Notes under the pieces: generated by a model
What the model was told of the DNA's origin: nothing
Seen by the model: only the letters and a program-made list of their open reading frames with translations
Databases searched by the model: none
In this document: in pieces, positions 31,435-40,098 of the stretch
How the letters are laid out: each line of letters starts with the position of its first letter
Position numbering within the stretch: position 1 is the stretch's first letter
Program-made: the position numbers and the translations under genes
DNA from: Candidatus Heimdallarchaeota archaeon
GTDB lineage: Archaea > Asgardarchaeota > Heimdallarchaeia > Heimdallarchaeales > Heimdallarchaeaceae
Assembly: GCA_019894795.1 (NCBI GenBank)
Contig: JAGXNV010000004.1
Coordinates: 1-41,790, forward strand
Length of the DNA stretch: 41,790 bases
Direction: 5' to 3'

Positions 31435-32631
31435 ATGTTAACTACACTCCAAATTGTCATTATAGTTGCACTATCATTGATGTTTCTAACAACAATTGGT
31501 GGTTTTTTCAAGTTGGAGAGGTATGGTATTAACTTCTACCTCTTTGGAGTGATGTTTAAAACAGAGTTTTTTAACAAGGTGCTATCCAAAATTGGAGAGA
31601 AATTTAAAAAACTCTGGCAGATTCTCTTTCGAATAGGACAGGTACTTACTGGAATAATAGTTGTTGGTCTTTTGGGTTATTTTTTAGTAAACCCATTCCT
31701 TATCCTATTTGATGCTCCTGGAGCAGTGGGGATGCAATTATTAATTCCGGGGATTACAATAGATTTCAAAACATCCTTATTGTTTATTGTCCCCATTCTT
31801 TTGGTTATTGTTCCTCACGAGATTGGGCATGCTGTTATGGCAAAGAGAGAAGGAATTGAGTTAAAGTCATCCGGAATATTTCTATTCTTGATTTTCTTTG
31901 GCGCATTTGTTGAATTAGTAAACGAAAGTATGGCTAAAGCAACCAAAAAAAGTCGAATAAAAGTTCTTCTAAATGGATCTGCAATTAACGCAATAACAAC
32001 TGTTTTCTTTTTAGCTCTCTATCTTTTGTCACCGCTCATTATATCTGCTGGTTATGATGAAACAGATGGCGTAATTGTAACAAAAGTATTTGAAGAATTC
32101 CCTGCTGATTTATCCAATATTGTAATTGGTGACGTAATTCAAGAAATGGGCGTAGTTAATGAGAGTGAAAGCAAGATAATTTATACGAGAATACGGAGTT
32201 CGAACGATTACAATGTTTTTGTTTATCAACAAGTTAATACGAGTTTAATATATTTATCACTGTTAGATGGGAGCAATATTTCGTTGATTCCAACACTAAC
32301 AGATCCTATATCACAAACTAATAACAGTGAAAAAATATACCTAGGAATAACAATCTACAATTATCTACCACCTAAAGCTGAATGGTTCTCTTTCTGGTTC
32401 CCATATTATTGGAGTCTTGAAGTACTTTATTGTTTAAATCTAAGTTTAATGGCCGTATTCATAAATATGTTACCATTAGTGATGACTGACGGGGATAAGA
32501 TCTTGCAAGAATTTCTAAATGTGAAGGGAGACGACGCAAACCCTAGACATAAAACAATACTGAACAGTCTTAGAATATTTTTTATTGGTATTATCATACT
32601 TAACTTAGTTCTATCAATGATAAAATTTTAG
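31435..32631 (+). CDS. Site-2 protease family membrane metalloprotease (M50)
   Basis: A 398-residue membrane protease. It has an N-terminal membrane helix, more helices near 65-130, and the zinc site IVPHEIGHAVMAKREG with HEIGH at 128-132 inside a membrane segment. A periplasmic-type region (about 215-310) follows, then a C-terminal helix with the third-ligand motif INMLPLVMTDGDKILQ (D352). The usual motif is NLLPL-x2-LDGG; here it is MTDGD, so the second glycine is replaced, though the aspartate is kept. The fold resembles archaeal S2P homologues that cleave membrane-bound regulators. It starts at ATG 31435; Ncs6/TtuA follows after 12 bases. Confidence 0.82.
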   Translation: MLTTLQIVIIVALSLMFLTTIGGFFKLERYGINFYLFGVMFKTEFFNKVLSKIGEKFKKLWQILFRIGQVLTGIIVVGLLGYFLVNPFLILFDAPGAVGMQLLIPGITIDFKTSLLFIVPILLVIVPHEIGHAVMAKREGIELKSSGIFLFLIFFGAFVELVNESMAKATKKSRIKVLLNGSAINAITTVFFLALYLLSPLIISAGYDETDGVIVTKVFEEFPADLSNIVIGDVIQEMGVVNESESKIIYTRIRSSNDYNVFVYQQVNTSLIYLSLLDGSNISLIPTLTDPISQTNNSEKIYLGITIYNYLPPKAEWFSFWFPYYWSLEVLYCLNLSLMAVFINMLPLVMTDGDKILQEFLNVKGDDANPRHKTILNSLRIFFIGIIILNLVLSMIKF

Positions 32632-32643
32632 CGGAGTAAAAAC

Positions 32644-33576
32644 ATGAAATGTTCTTTCTGTGATGAGCAAGCATTGTATGTTCGACCATATGATAAGTTA
32701 GCATTATGTCATGAACATTTTAATGGGAAAATGCAAAAAAGAGTTCAAAAAACTATTACTCGTTATAATATGCTCAAGCGGGGAGATAGGATTGCTGTTG
32801 GTGTATCGGGGGGGAAGGACAGTATTGCGTTATTAGATATTCTACATAAAATCGAGAAGGATTTTCCTGAAAGTGAAATTGTTGCTATCACCATTGATGA
32901 AGGGATAGAACATTACAGAGAGGAAGGGATGCATTATGCAAAACTTCACGTTAGTAGACTAGGCATCGAGCATCACGTCTTTTCTTTCGAAAAGGACTTT
33001 GGTCATGATTTAGATAGTATTATCAATAAGTTAGGAGCTCGAGGCAAGGATAGAGAACTAGGAGCATGCTCTTACTGTGGGATATTAAGACGAAACATTT
33101 TGAATAAAGCAGCAAAAGAAGTTGGTGCTGATGTTGTGTTAACAGGTCATAATCTGGAAGATGAAGCAGAAACAATACTTCTTAATATTATTCGGGGGGA
33201 CATTCAAAGATTGGGAAGATTAAATCCAACTCCAAGAAAGATACATGAAAGCTTGGTTCCTAGAGCAAAACCATTTCGTGCAACACCACAAGCTGAAATT
33301 GTAATGTATTGTCTAATAAATGAACTCGAATATCAAGAAATTCAATGTCCATATGCGATTGAAGCTTATAGGGGGGATGTAAGAGAGTTCATTTTCAAGA
33401 CACAAGAAAAACAACCTATGCTCTGTTATAATATTGTTCGTGGTCAGGATAAATTACTAGCATCAATAAAAGAAATTAAACCTAAACAAGAGCTGAGAAA
33501 TTGCAAAGAATGTGGAAACGCGACCACTGGAGATTTATGCAAAACTTGTTGGTTAAAGCAACAACTTGACAACTAA
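32644..33576 (+). CDS. tRNA 2-thiolation enzyme of the Ncs6/TtuA family
   Basis: A 310-residue PP-loop enzyme that thiolates tRNA uridine. The N-terminal zinc finger is CSFCDEQ...LCHEH, the ATP loop is GVSGGKDSIALLD (SGGKDS at 55-60), and the three cysteines expected to hold a [4Fe-4S] cluster are present: C142 and C145 (ACSYCG) and C235 (IQCPYAIEAYRGDVREF). A C-terminal zinc ribbon (NCKECGNATTGDLCKTC) closes the protein. All features match TtuA/Ncs6 (TIGR00269), which in archaea modifies either wobble U34 or T54. It starts at ATG 32644 after a GGAG site and follows the S2P gene closely, so the two may be cotranscribed. Confidence 0.9.
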   Translation: MKCSFCDEQALYVRPYDKLALCHEHFNGKMQKRVQKTITRYNMLKRGDRIAVGVSGGKDSIALLDILHKIEKDFPESEIVAITIDEGIEHYREEGMHYAKLHVSRLGIEHHVFSFEKDFGHDLDSIINKLGARGKDRELGACSYCGILRRNILNKAAKEVGADVVLTGHNLEDEAETILLNIIRGDIQRLGRLNPTPRKIHESLVPRAKPFRATPQAEIVMYCLINELEYQEIQCPYAIEAYRGDVREFIFKTQEKQPMLCYNIVRGQDKLLASIKEIKPKQELRNCKECGNATTGDLCKTCWLKQQLDN

Positions 33577-33666
33577 TACTTTTTTACCTCGCAATCACAA
33601 TTATTTTTAATAGGGAAATAATTGTAGCTTAAACCTTTATTCAAAAAAAATGAGGAATGATTGAAG

Positions 33667-34251
33667 ATGAGTGAAACAATAAAAAATTTAGCTAAAGCAT
33701 TTATCGGAGAAAGTCAAGCAAGAAATCGTTATACGATGTATGCGAAAGCAGCTAAAAAAGAGGGTTATGAACAAATAGCTGATATTTTTCTAGTTACCGC
33801 AGACAATGAAAGAGAACATGCAAATTGGAACTTTCAAATGCTTCAACAAGTCAAGAAAAAACTGAAGTTTGATGAAGAAGCTATCCATGTTGAAGCTGAG
33901 GCACCTCTAGTTTTAGATGACACAATCGCTAATCTAAAAGCTGCAATTGCTGGAGAGAACTATGAACACACTATAATGTATCCTGAATTTGCAGACATTG
34001 CAGAAAAAGAAGGATTTTCTAAGATTGCCGACAGACTTCGAGCCATAGGTAAAGCAGAAGTTCATCACGAAGAACGCTATCTTAAACTTCTAGAGCAAGT
34101 TGAAGGTAAAACAGTTTTCAAAAAAGACGAAAAAGTTAGATGGGTATGCCGTAAATGCGGTTATGTTCATGAAGGAGAAGAACCTCCAAACACATGTCCT
34201 GGTTGCAGTCACCCGCATAATTATTTCGAGATTCTATGCGAAGAATATTAA
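33667..34251 (+). CDS. rbr: Rubrerythrin
   Basis: A 194-residue rubrerythrin, which reduces hydrogen peroxide in anaerobes. The four-helix diiron domain has the E-x(n)-ExxH pairs: [50 protein letters not shown] and [14 protein letters not shown]. The C-terminal rubredoxin-like domain has [22 protein letters not shown]. It is complete. ATG 33667 follows a GAGG site; an in-frame TTG at 33661 is the longer reading. It suggests an anaerobic or microaerobic cell. A T-rich terminator follows. Confidence 0.95.
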   Translation: MSETIKNLAKAFIGESQARNRYTMYAKAAKKEGYEQIADIFLVTADNEREHANWNFQMLQQVKKKLKFDEEAIHVEAEAPLVLDDTIANLKAAIAGENYEHTIMYPEFADIAEKEGFSKIADRLRAIGKAEVHHEERYLKLLEQVEGKTVFKKDEKVRWVCRKCGYVHEGEEPPNTCPGCSHPHNYFEILCEEY

Positions 34252-34261
34252 TCAAAGAATC

Positions 34262-34297
34262 TAATCTTTTTTCTTTCTCTTTTTATTTTTATTTTAG
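34262..34297 (+). terminator. T-rich terminator of rubrerythrin gene
   Basis: Three T-runs (TTTTTTC, TTTTTA, TTTTTATTTTA) lie 11 to 45 bases after the rubrerythrin stop, the archaeal pattern for termination on T-tracts. Confidence 0.5.
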
Positions 34298-34504
34298 GAA
34301 AATGTTGTTTAAGCACTCAACAAAATTCATCCTTGCTTCCAAAATTGGTCCTTCACATAATTTATTTACAGTATCCAAAAACTGTTCAGAATCTCCCAAA
34401 TTATACAAATCTTTTCGGAACTTCTTCATGGCTGGATACGATCTTCCACAAAAAACATAAGAAAAAGAGAAATTTTTTTCATTCTGCACATTTGAAAACA
34501 GCAT
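34289..34504 (-). CDS. Possible small ORF, 71 residues
   Basis: A 71-residue reading frame (MLFSNVQNEKNFSFSYVFCGRSYPAMKKF...) with a helical C-terminal part (DSEQFLDTVNKLCEGPILEARMNF). It is downstream of the SRP RNA on the same strand. There is no ribosome site and no recognisable family, and the region is just an AT-rich gap, so this may be chance. I keep it as a low-confidence entry because the composition looks protein-like and nothing else explains the 34260-34540 gap. Confidence 0.25.
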   Translation of the reverse strand: MLFSNVQNEKNFSFSYVFCGRSYPAMKKFRKDLYNLGDSEQFLDTVNKLCEGPILEARMNFVECLNNIFLK

Positions 34505-34548
34505 GTAAATTTATTTTAGAAACTTAGATTATTTGTAAAAATGTAGAC

Positions 34549-34882
34549 AACTGAGCCGAACATAGCGACCTGAAGTTCGACATTGCGCAAGAAGCCGTTT
34601 CCTACCTTTTTGCTCCACACCGATTACCATAAGCACCACATATTGGCCTTAGAGCTGCTCACTTCCGTGCCTGACTCATTTTGACCCTATCCTTTCTAAC
34701 GATTTCCTCCGAAATCGCCTCCGAAATATGCAATCCAATGGGTCGATGCTTCGACGCTTTCCAGATAGAGCGTATCAACCATTGCAAAGCCTCAACAACA
34801 GCATTCACCCCAGCATATAGAGCATTTCTGGTGTAAGGGCGCCCTGGACCCCCGGTTAGTCGTTGCTATCGGCTCAGCCTCT
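34549..34882 (-). ncRNA. Signal recognition particle RNA (7S/SRP RNA)
   Basis: About 330 nt on the minus strand. The ends pair as archaeal helix 1: CTGAGCCGA-TAGC near 34865-34877 with GCTA...TCGGCTCAG near 34551-34566. Helix 8 is unmistakable at 34654-34675: GTCAGGCACGGAAGTGAGCAGC in two parts (GTCAGG, CACGGAAGTG, AGCAGC), matching the SRP54-binding core with its GGAA loop. Helix 6 is CGATTTC-GGAG-GAAATCG (34700-34717), with the GGAG loop that SRP19 binds. The 5' end has the Alu-like GGGGGTCC and GGGCGCCC segments. A TATA stretch (34908-34915) is about 26 bases upstream. It serves targeting of membrane and secreted proteins. Ends are estimated from helix 1. Confidence 0.93.
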
Positions 34883-34907
34883 AGTAATAGCAAAGGGATG
34901 TGGAACC

Positions 34908-34915
34908 AATTTAAA
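34908..34915 (-). promoter_or_regulatory. TATA box of SRP RNA
   Basis: On the minus strand this reads TTTAAATT, about 26 bases before the predicted first base of the SRP RNA, the expected TBP distance. AATG just upstream could be part of a BRE, but the match is weak. Confidence 0.5.
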
Positions 34916-35033
34916 CATTACTATTTCTGGTTAGTCTATTCACGAGTAATCTGCACTAAGTTAATAATTGACTCAGCAGAATTCCTTTATTTACAATCCT
35001 AGAAAAAGTGAAAAAAATTTATCTGATAGTAAG

Positions 35034-35279
35034 ATGGTACATGTTAAAATAGGCAAGCATGATCATGTTTTGCTATTCTTTCCTGAGGAATGTTGCAAAT
35101 ATGTGTTACAATTTCTGCAAGAAGTGAAAAATAAATAACTCACAACAAGTCTTCTTTTATTTGCAAAAGAAGAACTTATCAACTCCTTTTTGTGGCATTA
35201 TCTTAATGTCAGGTTCTACAAAAGACAAGATATCTATTATGAACTGGAAGAAGATAAAGATAAAGAAATTCGTCTCTGA
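35034..35279 (+). pseudogene. Interrupted small ORF ending in KRQDIYY motif, copy B
   Basis: One reading frame runs from ATG 35034 to TGA 35277-35279 with a single in-frame TAA at 35136-35138. The first part is MVHVKIGKHDHVLLFFPEE and so on (34 residues). The second, directly after the stop, ends in FYKRQDIYYELEEDKDKEIRL. The tail matches copy A at 456-620 in both bases and frame (KRQDIYY-x-L-x-ED). The frame is otherwise clean for 81 codons, so a recent nonsense change in a small gene is the simplest reading. No ribosome site is clear. I do not recognise the protein. The remaining bases of the 34883-35321 gap hold nothing else I can support. Confidence 0.45.
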
Positions 35280-35321
35280 TAATGTATAAACTGTTCTACT
35301 GACACAGATACTTCTGACTCC

Positions 35322-36131
35322 TCAAAGAAAATTTGCTGTATTGTGATTAGGTAGTTTATCATGCTTACTAGCGCATTCTGAACACATATAGCCTTTATCA
35401 CAGTCAAAACAAATGTGATGTGCATCAAATACCATTTTCCCACAAACTGAACATTTAAAATCAGTTCTCATAAAACTACACTCTGAACATGCTTTCTGAT
35501 TTTCGTCATGAAACTTTCTCTCACAGAATTTGCACAGTATTCTTCCTCTTTTCTTTTTGTTTTTTACATTACAATCCCAACACATTTCATATTGTATCTC
35601 ATGATAATTTTCTTTACAAACTCTGCATAATTTCTTTCCTTGATGATTAAAATAATGACATTTCCTGCATAATGTGATAATTTTATTTGTTTTCAGGTAT
35701 TCTTCATCCTCTTGCTTTCTAATTACTTCTATCCTTTCTTTTATTTCCTTTTGATAGTTCTTTCCAACATAAGACATCACAGGTTTCTCGTTACGATACT
35801 CTTTTTTTGCGGGTTCATCAAAATTAGTTTTACACATAGGACATCTATAACGTGGTAGCATAGTCTTTCTTAATCTAATATTGGTTTTATTACATCTAGG
35901 ACAAACGTCTTTGTAAGTGATCTCTATCAGCTCAAGAGGGAGTTTACCTTGTTCTTTTAACTCATTATACAAAGCGTAAAAAACTCTTGAGCTAATATCT
36001 TGATATGTTCCCCTTCTCCTTAAATGGTGAGCGTTTAGATTTTGATTGCTTCCACATTGAAAGCACTTCTCACCAACAACTTCTTCTCTTCTTTCTTTCC
36101 ATTCCTCGCTTTTCCATGGTTCTTTACCCAA
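35322..36131 (-). CDS. HNH-type protein split by zinc ribbons
   Basis: About 269 residues from TTG 36131 (alternative ATG 36254 gives 310). Near the start is KCFQCGSNQNLNAHHLRRRG, the CxxC-x(n)-HH first half of an HNH nuclease motif. The second half, ITLCRKCHYF, comes about 120 residues later. Between them are a CPRC...CPMC zinc ribbon and a long basic/acidic helix. After the HNH end there are four or five more CxxC knuckles (CRVCK, CWDCN, CKFCERKFH, CSECSF, CSVCGKM, CFDCDKGYMCSEC). The nuclease site is inferred: HH and the terminal CH fit, but the catalytic geometry with such a long insert is unproven. The TTG start has GGAGG seven bases upstream; the first 41 codons of the longer ORF have no ribosome site. 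It could also be only a zinc scaffold. Confidence 0.55.
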   Translation of the reverse strand: MGKEPWKSEEWKERREEVVGEKCFQCGSNQNLNAHHLRRRGTYQDISSRVFYALYNELKEQGKLPLELIEITYKDVCPRCNKTNIRLRKTMLPRYRCPMCKTNFDEPAKKEYRNEKPVMSYVGKNYQKEIKERIEVIRKQEDEEYLKTNKIITLCRKCHYFNHQGKKLCRVCKENYHEIQYEMCWDCNVKNKKKRGRILCKFCERKFHDENQKACSECSFMRTDFKCSVCGKMVFDAHHICFDCDKGYMCSECASKHDKLPNHNTANFL

Positions 36132-36319
36132 TAAATCAACCTCCAATTGTGGATAGATATTTACATCACCTACAAACAATGATATATTTAAACTGTAGCA
36201 GTACATTTGCATAATTTGTAATCTAACAGTAATATTTGTGAATAATATTACCATTTAGTAATATGAGCAGTTATTTTTTTTTCTATTACACATTTAGATT
36301 TATCATTCAATGAAATCAA

Positions 36320-36463
36320 TTAATCTTCCTTTTTTACCGTTCCACAATTCCCACAGATTATTTCTCCCCTTATTTCATCTATTAACAAAGAGTCTTTTCC
36401 ACATTCCTCACAATTTCTTTCTTCTCTTCTATTGATATTCTGTCTATGTTTTATCTCTGACAT
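36320..36463 (-). CDS. 47-residue stand-alone TFIIB-type zinc ribbon
   Basis: This short gene has a full GGTGA ribosome site five bases before its ATG, overlapping the TGA of the upstream membrane-protein gene, so it is almost certainly translated. The product has CEECGKDSLLIDEIRGEIICGNCG (shown split: C18-x2-C21, then R32-G33-E34-I35 and C37-x2-C40), the exact layout of the TFIIB/TFB N-terminal ribbon, in which the arginine-glycine-glutamate step precedes the second cysteine pair. The B-finger and cyclin repeats are absent. In TFB this ribbon contacts the RNA polymerase dock, so a competitor or modulator of initiation is conceivable. A fallback is a mere zinc-binding small protein. It ends the ABC exporter operon. 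Confidence 0.75.
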   Translation of the reverse strand: MSEIKHRQNINRREERNCEECGKDSLLIDEIRGEIICGNCGTVKKED

Positions 36464-36468
36464 TTCAC

Positions 36469-36711
36469 TCACCCTATACTTACGAAATGGGTAACAATTA
36501 CATAGATTATTCCTCCTAGAACAAGGAATATCCCTACTCTGTAAAACAGTAAAGCGAGGGAAGTTTTTCTTATCTTGGTTGTTTCTATTCTCTCCCTTTG
36601 TTTCTCGTCAAAGCTTATTTTTCTGAATAGTTCCATTATTGGTCTGATGTACACTAATAGTCCGATGAAGCAGATTATTGCTCCTGCAAAAACAGCTAGG
36701 ATAATGTTCAT
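36469..36711 (-). CDS. Small two-helix membrane protein
   Basis: An 80-residue protein with two hydrophobic helices (about 3-24, ILAVFAGAIICFIGLLVYI; and 53-76, LALLFYRVGIFLVLGGIIYVIV) and a charged loop between (KISFDEKQRERIETTKIRK). It lies 23 bases after the ABC ATPase gene and couples to the following zinc-ribbon gene, so it belongs to the exporter operon. It may be an accessory subunit of the complex. No family recognised. Confidence 0.65.
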   Translation of the reverse strand: MNIILAVFAGAIICFIGLLVYIRPIMELFRKISFDEKQRERIETTKIRKTSLALLFYRVGIFLVLGGIIYVIVTHFVSIG

Positions 36712-36734
36712 TCTCTATTCATTGCACTCTCTGT

Positions 36735-37412
36735 TTATTTTTTCGTGTTTAAATCAGACATTTCTATCTTCCGGTCAACATAGTTTAAGGCATTTGCATC
36801 ATGTGTCGCTAGAATAAGAGTGATTTTATGATTTGTAACTAGTTCATCTAGTAATTCGTAGATATTGGTTGCATTCTCTAAATCAAGATTTCCTGTAGGT
36901 TCATCAGCTAGTATTATATCAGGATTATTTGCTAAAGCTACCGCAACTGCTACACGCTGCTTTTCACCACCGCTCAAATATGGGGGGTAGCTTTTCTTGT
37001 AGCGTCCTATATCAAACTCTTTTAGGAGTTCATCAACTCGTTTGGTTCTAGTATCTTTATCTTTGTTTGCAGCTAGCATAGGGATCTGAATATTCTCATC
37101 AACTGTGAGGAAGTCGATTAAATTGAAATTTTGGTAAACAAGCCCAATCTTATCTCGACGCAAAGCTACTAACTCGTTAATTGAAAATTTCGTGATATCC
37201 TCATCTTCTAAGAATATCTTTCCTGATGAGGGGATTAATAATCCTGCTATGCAGTGAAGTAAGGTGCTTTTACCAGTGCCACTTTTACCTACAAGGCAGA
37301 TTTTTTCTCCTGCTTTTATTTTCAAATCCACACCTCTAAGAGCAACGGTTTCGACCTGTCCTTTATAGATGTGGATAAGATCTTCAATGATTATTTTATG
37401 CTTTTTACTCAT
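36735..37412 (-). CDS. ABC transporter ATP-binding protein, MacB/LolD type
   Basis: A 225-residue ATPase with all nucleotide motifs: Walker A LVGKSGTGKSTLLHC, Q-loop VYQNFNLIDFLT, ABC signature LSGGEKQRVAVAVALA, Walker B IILADEPTGNLD and H-loop LILATHD. The TGNLD ending of Walker B is typical of the MacB/LolD/FtsE group, which works with FtsX-like permeases, in agreement with the two permease genes upstream. ATG 37412 has GGTGA with 5-base spacing; the GTG at 37421 is inside the ribosome site. It overlaps the preceding permease gene by 8 bases. Confidence 0.93.
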   Translation of the reverse strand: MSKKHKIIIEDLIHIYKGQVETVALRGVDLKIKAGEKICLVGKSGTGKSTLLHCIAGLLIPSSGKIFLEDEDITKFSINELVALRRDKIGLVYQNFNLIDFLTVDENIQIPMLAANKDKDTRTKRVDELLKEFDIGRYKKSYPPYLSGGEKQRVAVAVALANNPDIILADEPTGNLDLENATNIYELLDELVTNHKITLILATHDANALNYVDRKIEMSDLNTKK

Positions 37413-40092
37413 GTAGTTCACCTAAATATTTATCAGCTCTATTAAACGTTTTGCGCAGATCATAGTAGACTATGATTATGTTTAAAGTAATTGAAATAAT
37501 AATAAAACAAATTAAAAATATAAATGATGAAAGTGAAAAAACAGTGGAGATACTACTTACGTTGCTTGAACGAGTTAGAAGCCCAATTAATCCCGAGGAA
37601 AATATGAACATAAAAGGAATACTTACTACCGCTAGTACAAGAATCCGAGTGGAGACGGACAGACTGAAACTTAAGAACAAATGCTTGGGATTAATTCCTT
37701 TTGAAAAAAGTTGGAAAAGAGAGAGTTTCCTTTGATAAAAGATGAGATTGATCAGCTGAATATAGAAGAGTTCCAACATAAGAAAAGAAATTATGAGCTC
37801 TAACAGTATCAGTTGTTGAAAATGGATATAAGGAACAGGATACATTGAGTTAATAGCTTCAGGATCGTTAAGGAGTTTAATTTCAACAAAAGGAAAGAGG
37901 GTAGAAATAATCAGCTTAGAATCATCAATTAGTTCTTGATTATTTATTTTTATACAAACAGTATTAATCTTTTCTTTATTAAAAACTACAGCACTCCCTG
38001 GTTCTAGTTCTAGCATTCCAAACACCCATAGATCACTTAAAGTGCTTAAATAGGGTAATAACTCAATCACTGAGGAAATGGAATAGCTGATAGAAGTTAC
38101 ATTGCTAGTGGAGAGGATTAACTCGTCATTTGAAGGAGGGTAAAAAACTACTGTGTCATTAAATGAAAGGTCAAGTGATTCGCTTAAACTCTCTGATATT
38201 ATAATCTTAGACGAATTTTGTTCTAAAATTCTTACATTTTCTAATACTCTCTCATCAACATTTGAGAAAGGTTTTCCTTCAATCCATGAGTATTCTATGA
38301 AATCAGCATACTGATTTGGAAAACTGAAGAAGTAGGTAATGTTTGCAAGTGTTGTCCATTTCATCAGTGGTAGTAATTGTTCTTGAGAGAAATTATCTTG
38401 CAGAAATTCCAAGACTTCCGGTGTTATATTTTCTAAAACCATATCTCCACAAAGAGAATTATAGTGTTGTTCATGAACATAGTATTTGTAACTATCTGCT
38501 GCTATAAGAATTGACGGTGCAACAAGAAACAATAGCAATAATGATGTATATTCGAAGTTTTTGTAGGAATTGCCCCTCTTGAATAATTTATAGAAGATCA
38601 TTCCTGTATCCTTGAAAATTCTTCTTCCCATTCTTACTAGAGCAAAATGGGAGAAAAAAGTCATAATGTATCCAAGGAGCTTCTCTAAGGATGAATGAAA
38701 CATCATCACCCCAGTTATTCCGCACACTAGATAGATCCATGAAAGTATTGATTCATTGAATGAAAAAACTAGATGCAATAAGAAGAATACTAAACAAACT
38801 ATACCAAAAATCACCCCTTTAAACAAGAATTTAATTAAATCATGTTTCCACCCAATTCTTCTAGAAATAGCTTCCAAAGAATCTTCTCTTTTAACGTAGA
38901 ACTTCTTAAGTTCAGAGCGAAAGGTTATAAGTTGAAATGTGAGATTAAACAGAATCCAGCAACATAGGAGAATGCTTGATAAATAAAAGATTGAGAAGGA
39001 ATCAAACGTGAAAATGAAGGAGATTAACGTAATCAAAATAAGTCCGATGATAGCCAAGAGGATATTGAAAACAAAGAATATTCTGGAAAATAAGGAATAA
39101 ACCTTGGATTGTGGATATCCTTTTTCATCCAATTTTTCTATAAATTGTTCGAAATAACCAAACGTTAGATCTTTAGATTGGTAGATAACAATAACAAGCA
39201 AAAGAAACAAAGGTATAGTTACCAAACCATAGAAAACCAAATCTGCTTTTAGCATAGAAACTAGTGCACTAATTCGATTAAGAAAATCTGCTGTAGACCA
39301 AGAAATAATAGGCTGGTCGATAAAAGTTCCCTCATATGTTGTATTAAGTAGTAACTGTGTAGAAGTGATGAAACTATCTAATTTCGCTTTCACATCAAAA
39401 GAGTTTTTGAAATCATAGCTGAAAAGACATCCAAACAGATACAATACTTGCATATTAATTTCAGACAGTGTCAGATTATTCAAATATTCATTGAGATGAG
39501 TAGGATTTAAAAAGATAAAATTCTGCAATGCGGGATTATATAGCTCAGCGCTAACAAATTCAGGTAGTTGTGTAATCTCTTTTCCAATTGGTAATAATAA
39601 ATTACTCTGCTGAATTTCCTCCTCCTCAGTCAAAGCTATTGTTGTTAAATTGAGAGAAAAGCCTTCTGTAATGTTGTTTTCGGAAAACAAAGTTCCATAA
39701 ACATATGTTTCATTATATGGAACAGAAATAATGTCATCTGTGAAAATTATTATCGTTGAAGAATAAATATTTGTGGAGTTTATTTCTAAACTAGAGTTTA
39801 GATGTGTTATGGGAAATGCTATTCCCCCCCTCAACTTATCTATATCCCCATTATTATGAGACCACACCTCCTCTTCCCATAATGAAAGTAATGAAATTTC
39901 TTCATTGTTTGATAGAGAAATATAACCAGAAATATCACTAGAGACATTTTTAGAAGCAAAAACTGAAAGTCTAGTTTTGTTGCTTGCTCCCACAATTAAT
40001 ACAAGGAAAATGAGAAAAAGCAGAAAAATAAGCTGAGGAAGTTGACTTAGAAGGAACTTCTTATTTTTCTTAATAAAACTAATTACAAACAT
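37405..40092 (-). CDS. FtsX-like ABC permease, 895 residues
   Basis: A large membrane protein with an N-terminal membrane helix (about 15-35), a long extracytoplasmic region (about 40-275) and then several helices (near 285-305, 330-365, 365-385, 415-480). A second large outside domain (about 520-740) and a final helix group (about 755-880) follow. This is the MacB/FtsX pattern of two FtsX-like halves. The first outside part is rich in N-x-S/T. The ATPase gene follows with overlap, and a second permease precedes it by 6 bases, so the exporter probably has two different permease subunits. Substrate unknown; MacB-type transporters move lipoproteins, peptides or drugs, or transmit force. Confidence 0.82.
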   Translation of the reverse strand: MFVISFIKKNKKFLLSQLPQLIFLLFLIFLVLIVGASNKTRLSVFASKNVSSDISGYISLSNNEEISLLSLWEEEVWSHNNGDIDKLRGGIAFPITHLNSSLEINSTNIYSSTIIIFTDDIISVPYNETYVYGTLFSENNITEGFSLNLTTIALTEEEEIQQSNLLLPIGKEITQLPEFVSAELYNPALQNFIFLNPTHLNEYLNNLTLSEINMQVLYLFGCLFSYDFKNSFDVKAKLDSFITSTQLLLNTTYEGTFIDQPIISWSTADFLNRISALVSMLKADLVFYGLVTIPLFLLLVIVIYQSKDLTFGYFEQFIEKLDEKGYPQSKVYSLFSRIFFVFNILLAIIGLILITLISFIFTFDSFSIFYLSSILLCCWILFNLTFQLITFRSELKKFYVKREDSLEAISRRIGWKHDLIKFLFKGVIFGIVCLVFFLLHLVFSFNESILSWIYLVCGITGVMMFHSSLEKLLGYIMTFFSHFALVRMGRRIFKDTGMIFYKLFKRGNSYKNFEYTSLLLLFLVAPSILIAADSYKYYVHEQHYNSLCGDMVLENITPEVLEFLQDNFSQEQLLPLMKWTTLANITYFFSFPNQYADFIEYSWIEGKPFSNVDERVLENVRILEQNSSKIIISESLSESLDLSFNDTVVFYPPSNDELILSTSNVTSISYSISSVIELLPYLSTLSDLWVFGMLELEPGSAVVFNKEKINTVCIKINNQELIDDSKLIISTLFPFVEIKLLNDPEAINSMYPVPYIHFQQLILLELIISFLMLELFYIQLINLIFYQRKLSLFQLFSKGINPKHLFLSFSLSVSTRILVLAVVSIPFMFIFSSGLIGLLTRSSNVSSISTVFSLSSFIFLICFIIISITLNIIIVYYDLRKTFNRADKYLGELHE

Positions 40093-40098
40093 ATTTTT

